Origin: Laetiporus sulphureus 93-53
Lineage: Eukaryota; Basidiomycota; Agaricomycetes; Polyporales; Laetiporaceae
Length of the DNA: 64,000 bases
Direction of reading: 5' to 3'
Assembly: GCF_001632365.1 (NCBI RefSeq)
Contig: NW_024468565.1
Coordinates: forward strand, 83,711-147,710
Shown here: positions 20,931-34,100 of the stretch, in pieces
Position numbering within the stretch: position 1 is the first letter of the stretch
Layout: the number at the start of each line of letters is the position of its first letter
Program-made: the position numbers and the translations under genes
The notes under the pieces: generated by a model
Database searches by the model: none
Seen by the model: the letters and a program-made list of their open reading frames with translations, nothing else
Told to the model about the DNA's origin: nothing

Positions 20931-22370
20931 CGCCCTACAGCGTTCATCGTTATCACGCTATATCACCATCCGACCAGACATAAAGATCCGACCAGCCCTG
21001 TGATCATGACAGACCTATGTATCTATGCATCTAAATCAAGACATGTAAGGAGCAACACCAGGTTGATATTGCTCACAAGTAATTTTCCTGCACTCTCGGA
21101 TTCCATGCCTCAAAGTGAGGCATGTATTCGAGAATACCAGTCAACCTTGCTCTCTCTGCCCATATATCCAGTTCTTCAGGCTCTTGAAGTACGGTGCTGA
21201 TGCGAGGACAATGATTGGACCCTCTGAGAAGCATTGATGTCACGGTGGTACGAAAGATAGTTCCGGCAAGTACTAGCACACTGCTCATCACCGAGGAACA
21301 ATCTAATCTTATCTCCAGACTCCAAACAAGGCAGGCACGTGGCTGCGGCCACCGCACGTGGCAGTTGCGATATTGGGCAGTAATCCGGGGGCAGGGTAAT
21401 ATTACTCTCCTCCATCGCGTGCACCGTCAGGCTTCCAGCGGACAATTATCTCAAAAATAGCAGAGTCAGCCCGTCTATGATGATGATTCCTCTCGAATCT
21501 TTTTTCCGCGTCCAAGAGACTTGATACTCGACGTGACTTCAGTTGGAATTAGATATATTTCTCGTCAAACGAAGCGGGAGACGCATTGTCATGGCCACAC
21601 GCTTTCCTCATACTTCTTATGACCTCTCGGACACTTTTATTTTTTCAGCCTATTGCTTCGACACACTTCCGCCATCTGATCCCTTCTCAGATCGCACCAA
21701 AACGATGTATTGGAACAGCTCATGAGGTTGAGAGCACGAACATCAGTCATGCCAGGTCTATTGCGGAAGCACCAACCAAGGCTAAGTGGCACGATGCTGG
21801 GCACGACGTTGAGAAGGGAGGAACTCAGGCAATGGGAATGACCTGGACTCTTTAACGGAGAGCAAAGGTGTGTTCTTATCCTCAGATCCTAGCTAAAGCT
21901 TCTCTCCGGTCGCGCAACGCGTTATGGGCCACAGTTTTCGCAGCATCCAGCACCTTTTCGGATGCTAGCTGATAGTTTACACCTTTCCAGTAGTGTCCTC
22001 GCTACACTCAATCCACTGCTCGACATATGTGTCACATCCGGTGTCGCTTTCTATGGTTGTATGCAGTATTGTATAACGCATGCCATCAAAGTCGCTCACT
22101 ATAGATGACAGAATTTGCAGCACACGTCCTTCCACCTAGGTGTTCCATCCTTGGATTGAGTGCATCATCATGCGCATTAATCAGCTGTGTACATGAGGGG
22201 GTGCTGATCATTTCACAGGCAAATTAGCTCCAATCTCATCGCATCTGTTCAAGCTCATTCTGCCTCTTGGCCACTTACGAGCAGAAATCAATTCAACAAG
22301 CCAGAATCCAGATTGTACTGTTCCTATAAAGCCACTCCCACCGACCGTATTCCTCCTATATCCCTCACAG
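20931..22370. other. No gene identified between S28 fragment and MCU
   Basis: The N-terminus of the S28 gene may lie at 20931-21450 on the minus strand but no diagnostic motif remains. 21480-22300 shows no conserved frame. Confidence 0.35.
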
Positions 22371-23281
22371 CCGCTCTCGCATGTCGCGCGGCTCATACTC
22401 GCCTCCCTCGCTCCAGCCAGGCCCTCGGTGTCGTTCCGGAGCAGGACGCCCAACGGCAGCACGTTCTCGTGGGCAGGCTCGACCGACGTTGGCCACTTCA
22501 TCCGCGATGCTGCGCGAGCGAGCGAGTTTAGGATCTGCATCGGCGAGGACGCAACGGGTGCCGCGCCCGACGGCCAGCACGTGCAGGCAAGAATCAGCGT
22601 TGAGGTACCGTCGTTCGAAAGCCGGACGCGCTTTCTGTGCCGCCTGCCAGTGGTGGTTCAGGAGGAGCTCAGCAAGATGGAGGCGCTTAAGCATCAATGC
22701 GATATTGAGGCGCACCGGGAGAATGGCGATGGTTGGTCTTGGCGCGCTCGTCGTATACTGGAGCACCGTCGCGCGGCTGACGTTCTGGGATCTCGGACGG
22801 TATGGGACATGTGGGCATCGGAATTTCTTGTGTGCTCACATCTCTAGCTGGGGACGTTATGGAGCCCATCACATACCTTTTCGGACTCTCAATGGTGATC
22901 ATTGGGTACCTCTCGTGAGCATCTGGCTACGTGGCTTCCACACCCGCTGACGCCGCACAGGTTCCTCTGCCAGGGACGAGAGGTGTCCTACTCATCGGTG
23001 CTGCGGCGGAGCGTGTCCGCGTGACGCGAGACGTTGTATGGGGCACGCGGGTTCGACATCGAGCGTTGGCTCGAGCTCGTGAGCGAGGGCAAGGCGCTGC
23101 GCAAGGAAATTGACAAGATCGCGGAGGACTACGACGAGCGGCTCCATCAAGAGAAGCAGGAGGAGGCCTCGCACACGCAAGAACAGACAAGGCCCGAGGA
23201 GGCGGATAGCTTGGCACACGAGTTCCAGAGCGAGGCTGACAGGGACACGGAGGCAAAAGCTGATGGCGAGAGGAAGCTGTG
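22371..23281 (+). pseudogene. MCU: Mitochondrial calcium uniporter (MCU) family, disrupted
   Basis: The N-terminal domain is readable as FRSRTPNGSTFSWAGSTDVG and VEVPSFESRTRFLCRLP. The first membrane helix is MAMVGLGALVVYWSTVARLT. A short intron is followed by the selectivity-filter segment (D-V-M-E-P), the second helix (GLSMVIIGYL), GREVSYSSVLRRSVSA, GARGFDIERWLELVSEGKA and an acidic coiled-coil tail to the stop at 23279-23281. MCU forms the calcium channel of the inner mitochondrial membrane. Damage: frame change between EAHR and GRMAMVG near 22720, an extra G before the DVMEP segment near 22862, and TGA at 23022-23024 where CGA (Arg) is expected. The start is uncertain. Confidence 0.75.
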
Positions 23282-23770
23282 ATGTGCTGTCGTGAGCGCA
23301 TGAACTGTCGATACGTAAGCACGTTAACGGACTTCATAGTGGGGTCTTCGCAAAAACGAAGCGCCTATTTGTGGTATGTAGGTTGCATGGCATGTGTATA
23401 GCATGGGTGCGGCTGCCTTGGGCGAGTCCAGCCCATCTCTCGCTTTCGCTCTGAATTCATGCTGCACGGAGTGCTGACGTCCTTGCGGCGACTCGAGGAA
23501 GCGTGGGTGAGGAAGCCTTTTGCAGCTGAGACGGTGCTCCTCAGGACCCTCTCTGTGATATTCAACACAATAGCGGGCTTTGATGCTTGATGCAAAAAAC
23601 GAGTGCAAAAGTCAGGTATCATGACAATGTCATTTCCGATTCATGGGTCCCAACAAGGTCAGAAACAAACGAGTCACTCAACCCGCCCTCGATGTCCATC
23701 AAAGCGCTCCTCCATGCCAGGCTACCGCCTGTCACGCGAGCATTTAACCAGATCCAATCCGGTCTCCCAA

Positions 23771-25469
23771 CTAGTTCGTAGTAGCAGTCGTGACTCCGTC
23801 GTTGCGAAACCGACCTCGCTGCTGCCCGAATTGTATACGAAGTGGAATCCCTCGAGGAAGTCATGCCGTCGATGAACTCGAATCCCGTCTCGGCATCGTC
23901 GCCTAGGTCGCTGATGACAAGGTAAATCGAGTCGGCATCGCCGCCGATGTACGTGTTTAGCTAATCGGTGAAGAATTAAGAAATCCATCAAAGACCTTGG
24001 TCATCACCACTCACTGAACGGGGCCAGGTTTGGGCGTTGGCTGTGAGCTCGAATGATGTCTGACGACACGATGTCAATATAAATTGCTCAAGACTCTGGG
24101 AAGGGACGAAACATACCCCACCAATGGTGAAGTAGACATTATCGAGCTCGCTGGGGTGATCTTGAGGAGACCAGTGTTATCATCTTACGTCGCTCCGGTA
24201 TAGCGGACATATTTCTTATAAGCCGCTCAGCACTCGAGGTAAGCTGGCTATCCGGAACAAAGCAATGAAAGACGACTAACAGCTCGGTATGTAGATGAGA
24301 GTAGTTCCTGTGTCAGCATTGCCGAATTCAGAGTACATGAGAGTCTCTGAGCCATAAGAGATGGTTTGGTTGATGCCAATAGAGTAGCTAGCAGGATACG
24401 TCGACGTTATCGGCCTGATGTAGAGTAATGCCCTTCAGCCACTCCTCAGGCGCTCTCTCATATACAGGATGCACGTGTAGGTCATGTCGCCTGTGCAGTT
24501 GCTCGTATTGACACTCCGGAACGTAATCTCTCCGTTAGCATCTTACATTGACGTGGTAGGCTCGAAGGAGATGCCGATTTCTTCCTCGCAGATGAGGCCT
24601 TGTTTGTAGGCATTCTGTGTGACAGTAGCAATGCACTCGTCCTCGTTACTCAGAATCCCTAAATCAGAGGTGAACGGCTGCACTGACACCCGCACCGTGG
24701 CACGTACCGCATGTGAGATCCTCGGGACCGAGACTATGTAAAATAAGCATCAGAATATCACATATCAGTTGACGTCTACATACCCCAAGATGCCATTGAC
24801 ACCAGACAAGCCCTCACTCACAGTTGGGACCCAATGGACTGATTCGTGACGGCATATCCAAAAGCAAGCCTGACCGTGTCCAGGTGCTCATTATTTATTG
24901 ACAAGATCAGCTAGCAACAAATTGATTAGAAAAAATACACATACCAGAGAAGCTTCCCAAACCATAGGTGACCGAAACAGTCTCACCAGTGGCTTGAGAT
25001 GAACTGGTGGCCACATAAGCCTGGTCAGCGCCAATCCAAGTGTTGGAACTACAGGTATCAACGATAAGGGTGTCTGGCAACGTATGTTGGTTGCTAGACA
25101 ATATTATGTACGAGAATGTTCACAATACGTGGCAGGGTCGTTGACACCGATCTACGAGCACAACACTGTGAGTCGTAGATTGTAACATGGCGCAGACGAC
25201 ATACCGTCGCTCACAGTGTATTCGACTGCTCCATTCGTGGCCGAGACGTCGAATAGTGTCTGTGACGCAGTCATCACTGCATGACAGGACATCCCGCACC
25301 TGCATTTCAGATAAGCGGTTCTCGCCTTAGCTAGTTGCTTCAGCATAACACCGCCAGTGAGGTTAAACTTCCTGGTAAATGGTATCGAGATGGGAGACTT
25401 GTCCCGGCGGGCAGGATTAGCCGCCACCTCCAGGACACCGAGTAGAATTAGAGAGAAGCGAGCGAGCAT
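23771..25469 (-). pseudogene. Aspartic protease A1, polyporopepsin-like, copy 1
   Basis: Begins with a signal-like MLARFSLILLGVLEVAANPA, a propeptide with SPISIPFTRKFNLTGG, then the mature domain split by many short introns. The first catalytic motif reads IVDTCSSNTW: Cys replaces Gly of the DTG triad (codon at 25051-25053). The flap region VSVTYGLGSFSG is normal, and the second motif ADTGTT (24307-24315) is intact. The C-terminus has FEFIDGMTF, FVYNSGSSEVGFATT and a TTATTN end. One-base frame errors occur near 23858 and 23785. Secreted A1 proteases digest extracellular protein in wood-decay fungi. It lies head-to-tail with copy 2 and shares its intron layout. Confidence 0.8.
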
Positions 25470-26758
25470 GATAGACGGGCACCGGTATTACACTTGGGTG
25501 GTAAGAGCCATGGAGCAGACCCAAGCGTTATATAGCTCCGTCGTGTGTGCGACGACTTCGTGTTCGGTGAAATAAACGATATAGCAGAGAAGCCGAGTGC
25601 TGTAACAGCTCGGAAGCAGCGTGCCAAGTACCAGTGGCAGATATGCGGAGTTGATCCAGCTCAATCAGTTCTTATCTATTGTCGCCCTGAGAAAGATAAG
25701 GTCTCAACAGATAGAAGGGGTGGGGAAATGAACCACGCAAGATGTTGCAAGGAGCAGACGTCATGGTCTGACTCGGAGGGCGATGACACACGTCATTTCC
25801 CCATGAACATAACACGTCCAGAGTATCAGCAGGCCTCCTAATATTGCACAGTGCATATGATTTCAATTTTAGGTCGATTCGAATCACGACTCACTCACCA
25901 CAAAAAAAAACTCGACGACGCAAGTTAAGTCTGGTCTTGTGAAATCCTTGTGGAATAGTGAGATTTCTGATTCATTGAGTGAGAGACGATGGGATCTGAT
26001 TGATAGCTTTCGATTTTCGCGTCCGAGCCTCGTGCGGTGCAAAACCCTGCTTCTCAGCACAGGCGAGATCACCCCGAAATCGCACTTGAGCTCGAGTGTA
26101 CTGCGATTCGTTCCTGTACGAGGCTTTGGAGGGCGTAGCTGCCACAACATAACCAATAAGTGCAATGTACAATTCTGAAGCTGCGTTAACCAGCGCAGAG
26201 GCAGAAGAGACGGTAAAGGAGCATAACGCTCTCAGCTCTGAAATGAAAACTATCAATCTACTCCCAGAGAGAACAATCACACGCCTGCATTAGAGATGCG
26301 CGATGCATGGATTGGGATGATAGACATTTATGGGATGTTGATCACTCACCGCCAAGGCGAGGCCTGAATGAGGTTGTGAAGCCACGCATGGCAATCCTTT
26401 TATATCACTCCCGAGACATGCATGCACAGCTGAGTAATGACAACTTGCACTTACTGCACATGGTCATGCATCTGATAACCTGAAGAATAAATTTTTGTTC
26501 CCGCAATGAACCGATTTACACTGGACAGATAAATGCAAAAGGTACGTACAGATCTAAAGACTGTCCCCGGGACAGTGTGCGCCATGCTATAAAATGAGGA
26601 AAGTGATGTATAAAATGTCCATCAGACGCGCGCGACAGCCAATACAAAGTGAATTGCATTTCCCTTTTGATTTCCCTCTCCCATTTCACGATGCAAGCTT
26701 CGCACAACCCCCCTCCACCCGATCTCCATTGCGTCCAAGCACTCATCCTATTCTCATC
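25470..26758. other. Intergenic between the two proteases
   Basis: Contains the presumed promoter of copy 1 just upstream of 25469 and no recognisable coding region. Open frames at 25545-26280 have no motif. Confidence 0.45.
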
Positions 26759-28470
26759 TCAGTTTGTGGTAGCATCTGTATAGTCGGTTGTCGCAAAACT
26801 GACTGTCTGCTTCCCGAGTTGTACACGAAGTAGAACCGCTCAAGGAAGGCCATGCCATAGATGAGGTCGAGCCGCTTTTTCGGCATCATCGCCCATGTCG
26901 TTGATGACGACATAGATTGAGCTGGCAGAATCGCCATCAATGTAGGTGTTAAGCTACATGATCGTTAGGACGATACAAGGCAGAGTAATGAGTGCATGCT
27001 TACAGAGCGAGGCCAGATCTGAGCGTTCACCGTGAATTCAAAAGACGTCTGCGGACGAGACGCACGTCAGCTCTCATCGAGGTCATAGAGCAAAAAAAAT
27101 ACCTCGCCATAACAAGGTATACACTGTCAAAGCTCTCATAGTCAGACGAGCTGATCTTCAACAGACCGATATTGTCGTCGTAAGTAGCGCCGTTGTAGTC
27201 GACATACTTGTTGTAGGCAACTGGAAAGCGATTGCATCAGCCGACCTTAAATGATGCCGCTGGGACGTATAGATGCTATACGTACAGCTCGGGAGATGGA
27301 TCAGGGTAGTGCCAATGTCAGCGATTCCAGCAACGGAGGACATGATTGACTCGGTTCCGTACTGGATCGACTGTTCAATGCCGACGTACTTGCTGGCCGG
27401 AGAGCTTGAAGTGACGTCTCTATAATGGATGCGGTTCGCTTCAGGCTCAACAGGTCCTATCATCGTTCAGCTACGAACATGTATGTAATGTCTCCGACTC
27501 TTCAGTGTACAGACTCGAGTCAACGCCACCAAAGGTAATGACTCCCTTGGTATCCGAGTCGGAGGTGGTAGGTTCAAAGGAGACGCCGATCTCCTCGACG
27601 TCAATGAGATCCTGCGAGTACGCATTTTGAGTGACAGTTGCAATGCATTCATTTTCATCGCTCAAGGTACCTAGATCCAACATCAGCTGCAGAAAAACTA
27701 TCAGTCTTAAAAACGCATACCGTAGGTGAGGTCTTCAGGACCAAGACTACATTGCACACATGAACTTTCATGCCCACTAGAAATTCAGGATACCTACAAC
27801 ACCAGAGAATCCCTCAGCATATGATGCAACACTAATAGATTGCTGAGTAATAGCGTATCCGGACGCGAGGGTCACTGCATCAAGGTACTCCTCACCTATA
27901 TAAAATCAGCTGTGTTATCCTCGCAAACAATTCGACGACTTACCATCAAAATAGCCGGAACCATACGTGACGGAGACACTTTCGCCGGTGTCTTGAGATG
28001 CTAGTCACTACATATGACTGACCCGCACCAACCCAAGTGTTGGAGCTACCAGTGTCAATGATCAAAGTATCTGATCACGTTTATTGTGAGGTTGTGTTCG
28101 TCAGATGGATAGTTGATCAAAATGCTCACAATCAGTCGCAGGATCCCCGACGCCAATCTGGGTCACAAGATGGTCAGCTATGTCACGAGGGTCCATGAAC
28201 ACCTTGACTACGTACGCTGGCAGTGTACTGCACGGTTCCGTTCGTGGCGTCGACATCGAACAGCGTGCTCACGGCAGTCTTGACGTCGCAAGCAGTTCCG
28301 CTACCGCACCCAGCCTTGAAATGTGCGATCCTTGCCCGGTCCATCTGCTTCAACGTGGCGCCTCCCGTGGCATTAAACTTCTTGGTGAACGGAATATTGA
28401 TGGGCGACTTATCGCGACAGGCGGAGTGAGCCGTCGCCGCGACAGCAGCGAAGAACCCCAGAAAGAGCAT
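26759..28470 (-). pseudogene. Aspartic protease A1, polyporopepsin-like, copy 2
   Basis: Starts MLFLGFFAAVAATAHSACRD (signal peptide) and continues SPINIPFTKKFNATGGATLK. The first catalytic motif is intact (IIDTGSSNTWVGA, near 28055). The second reads AGIADIGTTLIH with Ile in place of Thr of DTG (codon 27314-27316, ACT to ATT by a single transition). The end is DYTDATTN and TGA at 26759-26761. A one-base frame error occurs near 28000 in the segment before the flap, with two more near 26880 and 26800. The layout mirrors copy 1, so the pair is a tandem duplication. Confidence 0.8.
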
Positions 28471-29844
28471 GGTACGCGGAGGTTGATAGTGCGCTCAGGA
28501 GAAAAATCGTGCCCTTTTATACCTGGGGATGTATGAATATCTTCCTGACTAAGAGCATACGGTAACCGCGATAGCTGAATGACAAGAAACTCAGAAGACG
28601 CATGCAAACGGCCGTGCGCGCTGCTGCAGGCCGGTTAGCACCGCGCAATCGATTATGGCTTATCATAGTCGTTTAACGAGCGATAAGGCACATTACAGTG
28701 GAAGCGAGCGGTCGTTTGCACCTTGAAGACCGGATTCACGCAGTTCAATGACGCACATCCTCACATGTCCTTGGGCCGAGTATCAGTACCTGAGTGCCTT
28801 CAAGAGACTCCAAACAACGAATCGTCGAATTCAGCATTGAAATTCCACCGGTATAAATCGCATCATCATAAAGTCTTTTGTCAGACACTGCGTTCAATAG
28901 ACTTTCATGATACGACATTCAGCTAGCCGGAACTCGATAATGACAGTAAAGCTAAAAGATAACGGTGTTATCTCACCTGAACTGCTATAAAGTTCGCTAT
29001 TTTTACCTCCTCCATGCGTCCACGCGGTTTTCCCGGGCTTCGATTTTGGACATCAATTGAGGCCCATCAGTGCTCTTCACGTGTGCAATATAGCTTTTCG
29101 TCTCATGCGCAGGACACTGATCGCTCCGTGAGTCCTCGTAATCATGAACGTCATGACTTTCAATGCTCAGTCGCAAGGTTGGTCCAGATGATTCCAATAT
29201 CTCCGGAACAATGAATATGACAGAGGCCGCCAATTGGATAATGTATGTGCACCGGAAGGCAGCCAAGAAGCGCCGTGGGGGGGGAGGGGGGATGGTGTGC
29301 CTGATCATCTGAAAAGAAGCATCAGCAATGCGAATGGTGACAGAAGACAGCTCCACAACGCCCGTTGTGGCGATATGGTACCAGTTCACAAAGGCAGGTT
29401 TGCTCCACGCGCATCGTTGCATATTTAGAATGTGTATCAGAGCGGATATAGATGTTTTTGTTGCGCATGCGCCTTGCTCACGGAGCAATCTTATGCAATC
29501 TTTCTAGATTTGAACGCGTAAGTGACGCGGATACTTGAATTCGGCGGACGGAACTCACAGATATACGGACAATTGCACGTGCACGTAGTCGCACATGGTA
29601 GGCCATTCACGCAAATATAGGTTGCCCTACGGATTGAAGACACGCGAGTCAATTGCAATGGTAATGTAGCTGCCGTAAGTCCTACGTCATTTGAGATTCC
29701 GAAGGATACCTTAACGACACCGTTTTAGCTGCGGTTCGTCGAGGGTATTAGCACCTGCATCCTGGCTTGGTGCACTTATTCGCAACGGGTGTCCTGTTAT
29801 TTCATATGAAACCTCTGTATGCGAACCGAAGTGTGGCGGGACAG
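28471..29844. other. No gene identified
   Basis: A 161-residue minus-strand frame (29003-29488) contains a hydrophobic stretch, CTYIIQLAASVIFIVPEI, but no motif I recognise. A G-rich run lies at 29278-29291. 28600-29000 is empty. Confidence 0.35.
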
Positions 29845-30872
29845 TCAGATCTCCTCTGCCCAACGTGAGTCGTCCTCGTCTAAGATCTTATCACCACCGC
29901 CGCCCTTCTGCACGCTCAGTATCAAATCATGTACTGTTTATATGACACCTTACCTGGAATATCACAGGCTTCCTGGATGAGCCCGTTGATGCATGGGGCA
30001 ACCGCTGGATTTCTGCTCGCATATCCGCCATTTTGGCTTCCAGGGTGTCGCACTGTCTATAGGAGGGGCTCAGCAGGACGCGGTAGAATACGTAGGAAGA
30101 CAGCGCACGCGTGGATTGCCTTTGTTTCCTCATTTCGCAGCTCGAGTTGCTGTCTCATCATGAGCTTCTTGCCCCTGGCCTAAACATAGCCGTGCCTTTC
30201 TCAATAGCGACGCATGAAAAATGAATCAAGGCCGCACCTGCACGGGTCGCATATCGTTCGCCGCCGCCATGACGTTCTGTGCGAGAATATTGATCCATTC
30301 TGTCTGCTGCTCCCATTCCGACGCGCCAGTCGAGGGTGCAGTCGGCGGTGGAGCGAGAAGGGCATCGAGCAAGTGAGAATATCTAACCAACATAGACCTC
30401 AGTATAAACCTCAATGCTGGTCTGCGGCCTGAGCCAGACGAGTGAGCAACACCGAAAGTCGTACATAATCAGATGGCTACGAACCGACACTGGGATCAGC
30501 TGGATATAGCTGGTGGCCTTCTAGCTCAGCCAATGATGTTAATCCCTCTTTGATCTGCGAGTCGTGCTCCCATGAATGCCGATGTGGCGTTTATGCAAGC
30601 CCGTCTCGATCACCGGCCAGTTTTCACCAAACACCGCATAATGCCCGTTCTCCACTATCCAGTCATCCCGAGGCTTCCCCAGCTGCGCAAACGGCCACTT
30701 TGGAACGACCACCAGATCTGAGAGCAACTCATAGTGGTTCACCGTGGAGAGGTCCGCGCCACCCGCACGTTCGCGAAGCTTCTCAAGGAGGTGGAAGTTG
30801 TCCGTCGTATATTCGTGTAGTGCAAGGGCGGCGAGGGAAACGGGTTGCAGATTTCAGCTCCTCCTCTTCCAT
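29845..30872 (-). CDS. MED7: Mediator complex subunit 7
   Basis: Recognised from NPFPSPPLHYT, TTDNFHLLEKLRERAGG, PKWPFAQLGKPRDDWIVENG, GLTSLAELEGHQLYP, RRPALRFILRSMLVRYSHLL, TEWINILAQNVMAAANDMRP and LMMRQQLELRNEETKAIH, the order found in Med7. Short introns with good donors separate the last five. The tail is acidic and ends DDSRWAEEI at the stop 29845-29847. Med7 is in the middle module of Mediator, linking activators to RNA polymerase II. Two small frame errors occur in the first 40 codons (about 30845 and 30809), so the start at 30872 (MEEEELKSA) is tentative. It is divergent from RNA14. Confidence 0.75.
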
Positions 30873-31160
30873 TTTTCGTATCGGCTGCATCAGCCGTAGG
30901 AAGCTGGTGGACGGAACGAGTGGGCGTCACGAACAAGCAGCCTCGTCGACCATCAATGCCCTGGTTCAACGTTCAACAATGAACGCCGCCCACTAGACGC
31001 GGGGACAAGCGCCCATAATTCTGTAGGCGTCGAGTTTATGGTCAGCTTTGCGCGCGACTTCAACACTGTCGCCCAAGTCGCTTCGCTCGACGTCACGTAC
31101 CTGGCATGTTTGAACTACCCACAAAACTAGAAGACCTTACTGATACATCTATTTTTGCCG
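30873..31160. promoter_or_regulatory. Divergent promoter of MED7 and RNA14
   Basis: About 290 bp separate the two inferred start codons, so both genes must be driven from this interval or overlap it. No TATA box was seen. Short CGTCG / GACGTC-like words occur at 31083-31098. Confidence 0.45.
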
Positions 31161-34100
31161 ATGATGAGAAGACGCAGCCGGCAGAGGGACGATATTTCAA
31201 ACGTCGTTCGCCAGATCAATCCCGATTCGCTTCCGCGTTTGAGCAGTATCTACAATGTCCGTACAGTGAAGCAGGAGCCAACGCCCCCTCCTCCCTCAGA
31301 ATATGATCAGTTGCGCACACAGCTGCGCCAGAAACCGTTTGAAGCGGATACGTGGCTGAGGCTTGTCGACATTGCCGAAGACTCGGGCAACATCGAGATG
31401 ATCAAGGAAACCTACGAGGGATTACTTGAAGCCTATCCTAATACTGTTCGCCGCTACGTCTGCGTGATGAAGATCGGAACTCATCATTTATATGCAGTCT
31501 TCCGCGCAGATTGCGTATCTGAATCACTTCCTCGACAACCCTGAGACATTCGGATTTGCCGAAAGCCTGTTCAAGCGATTTTTAAGAACGTCGTCGTCAG
31601 TCGACTTGTGGAAGGTTTACCTCACATATGTCAGGTTAGTGACAGAGAGCGAAGGATGCGTCAAGCGCGTTCCTAACAAGTGCACAGGAGAGTGAATACA
31701 GGCCCGAATGCGCGCGATGTGGTGCGCAAGTCTTATGAATATGCATTGAACCATATCGGGCAGGACAAGGACAGTAGCGAGATATGGACGGAGTACATAC
31801 AATTTCTCAGATCTGGCGAGGTATGTCTGTGACGGAATGGTTTGGACGAGCATCCTAAGCAGCCTCGTAGACGACTACCACCTGGGAAGAGCAGCAAAAA
31901 TTGGACGCGATCCGCAAAGCCTATAGTCGTGCAGCTCAGGCACCGATGGAGAACACGAAGAAGCTCTGGAAAGAATATCAAGACTTTGAGAATTCTCTCA
32001 ACAAGATCACGGTGTGCATCCAGGTAATCAAACAAAGATCCACCTACTGACTGCTCCACAGGCAAAGAAATTCCTCTCAAATCTCCAGCAGGGCCATATA
32101 CAGGCGCGTACGGTGCTCAGCCAGTTGCAGGAGCACCTCACGATGCTCTTTTCTCCCCCGCCCCCATCGAGAACGGCACGACCGCCTATATGGCTGCCCC
32201 GTCAGCCGGAGTTTAACGCAAGAGACAAAACACTGGTTGGCCGCTGGCAGGCGTATCTTAAGTGGGAGGAGGGCAACCCGCTCGAGATCGAAGAAAAAGA
32301 CAAGGCGACCCTTCATTCGCGCCTGAAAGCGGTGTACCGCAAAGCCATTGTGCGCATGCGATTCTTCTCGGAAATCTGGTGGGTATGCCGCGTGTCTGCA
32401 GTAGCTGGAAGCCTCACCCGTCGTGCAGGTACATGGCATATGTGTGGACAAATAGCATTGGCAAAACGGACGAGGCGCTCGCTATACTGAAGGCCGGAAT
32501 TGATGCAAACCCGTCGAGGTATGATGTCAATTTTGGACACTTAAGCGCAGATTCTGAGACCTGCAGCTTTGTTCTGAACTTTGCCTACGCTGAGGCCCTC
32601 GAGATCAGACAAAACTACTCAGAGGTACACGCCACCTTCACCAAGTTCCTTGACGTCCTCCGCCAAGATCCGGAGGAGGTCGAGCGACGAGTCAGCGCAG
32701 AAAATTCATCGCCATCGACCGCACCCAATAGTCAGCGAGAGCCGCTCAATCCTCCGTCACAGTTCTCGCCATTCGTATCGCAGGTGTCGGAGGAGCGGCC
32801 GTCGAAGAACAAGGAGTTGCATGAGCGTCGGACGGACTACGGAATCGCGTGGATCATGTACATGAGGTTCGGAAGACGCGCAGAGGGACTGAAATCCTCG
32901 CGGGCGGTGTTTGGCAAGGCGAGACGGGATCGCTGGACGCCATGGGAGGTGTTTGAAGCTGCCGGTATGTGCGCTTTCTGTTTTGAACGAACTTGTCCCA
33001 GTCTCATGTTCGTATCGTCCGTGCAGCATTGATGGAGTACCATTGTACGAAAACGACAGATGTCGCCAGTCGCATCTTCGAGAAGGGAATGGGAATATTC
33101 GGCGACGAGGTCGAATTCGTCATCCATTACCTCGGCTTTCTGATCTCTCTCAACGATGAAAACAGTTAAGTCTTCCTTTCGGGGTCGCCTCAATAATGCA
33201 CTCAGCCAACCATTAGATGCTCGCGCGCTATTTGAGCGTGTTGTCAGGACCTTACCGCCAGATCGCGCTCGTCCCTTATGGGAGCGATGGAGCCGGCACG
33301 TGCACCAGTTTGGTGACCTGGATGCATCTCGCAAACTAGAAGCGCGGATGGCAGAGGCATACCCGACGGGTAATATGCGCCCATGTTACTGGAATTGTAG
33401 TAGCTAACATTCTTTAGACCCGCCCATTAAATGCTTCGCAGAACGCTACAAGTATTTAGGGACAGATGCTATCGCTGTCCGGGATCTTGGTTTCACAGTC
33501 TCTCGACAAGGCAGCATGAACCATGGTTGTCCGGACGGCTCCACGCTAGGCCGCACGGATGCCCAATTATCGCTTATGTTCAACGCAAGCACGACGCAGG
33601 GTCCCGNNNNNNNNNNNNNNNNNNNNNNNNNNNNNNNNNNNNNNNNNNNNNNNNNNNNNNNNNNNNNNNNNNNNNNNNNNNNNNNNNNNNNNNNNNNNNN
33701 NNNNNNNNNNNNNNNNNNNNNNNNNNNNNNNNNNNNNNNNNNNNNNACAGGAGGCGAGACGAGAGCCGCGAGTCGGACTTTGGCCCACCGTCGAAGAGAC
33801 AGAGGCCGGCGTCGCGGGAGCGGGACATGTGGGACGGCCGGCGGAGACGGCACGGTACGCCGCCGTGGCAGAGGGATCGCAGCCGTGAAGGGCCACTGCG
33901 TCGGTTTTCGAAGGAGGAGAAGGAAGAGAACCCAGTGATGCTGCCGCCGGTGCTGTCGTGGTTCGTAAGCGTGCTGCCAGAGCCTACAGCATTCGATGGT
34001 AGGTGGGTCGTGCTTCTTTCGTTAAGTGTTCTGAGCGACGCGTTGCATGTGGCAGGTCCCATATTCAGGACGGACGACTTGATGCAAGTGTTCCGGAATG

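Noticed and set aside
22927..23337. 136-codon minus-strand frame opposite MCU
   Set aside because: Arg/Pro-rich antisense shadow of the MCU coding strand.
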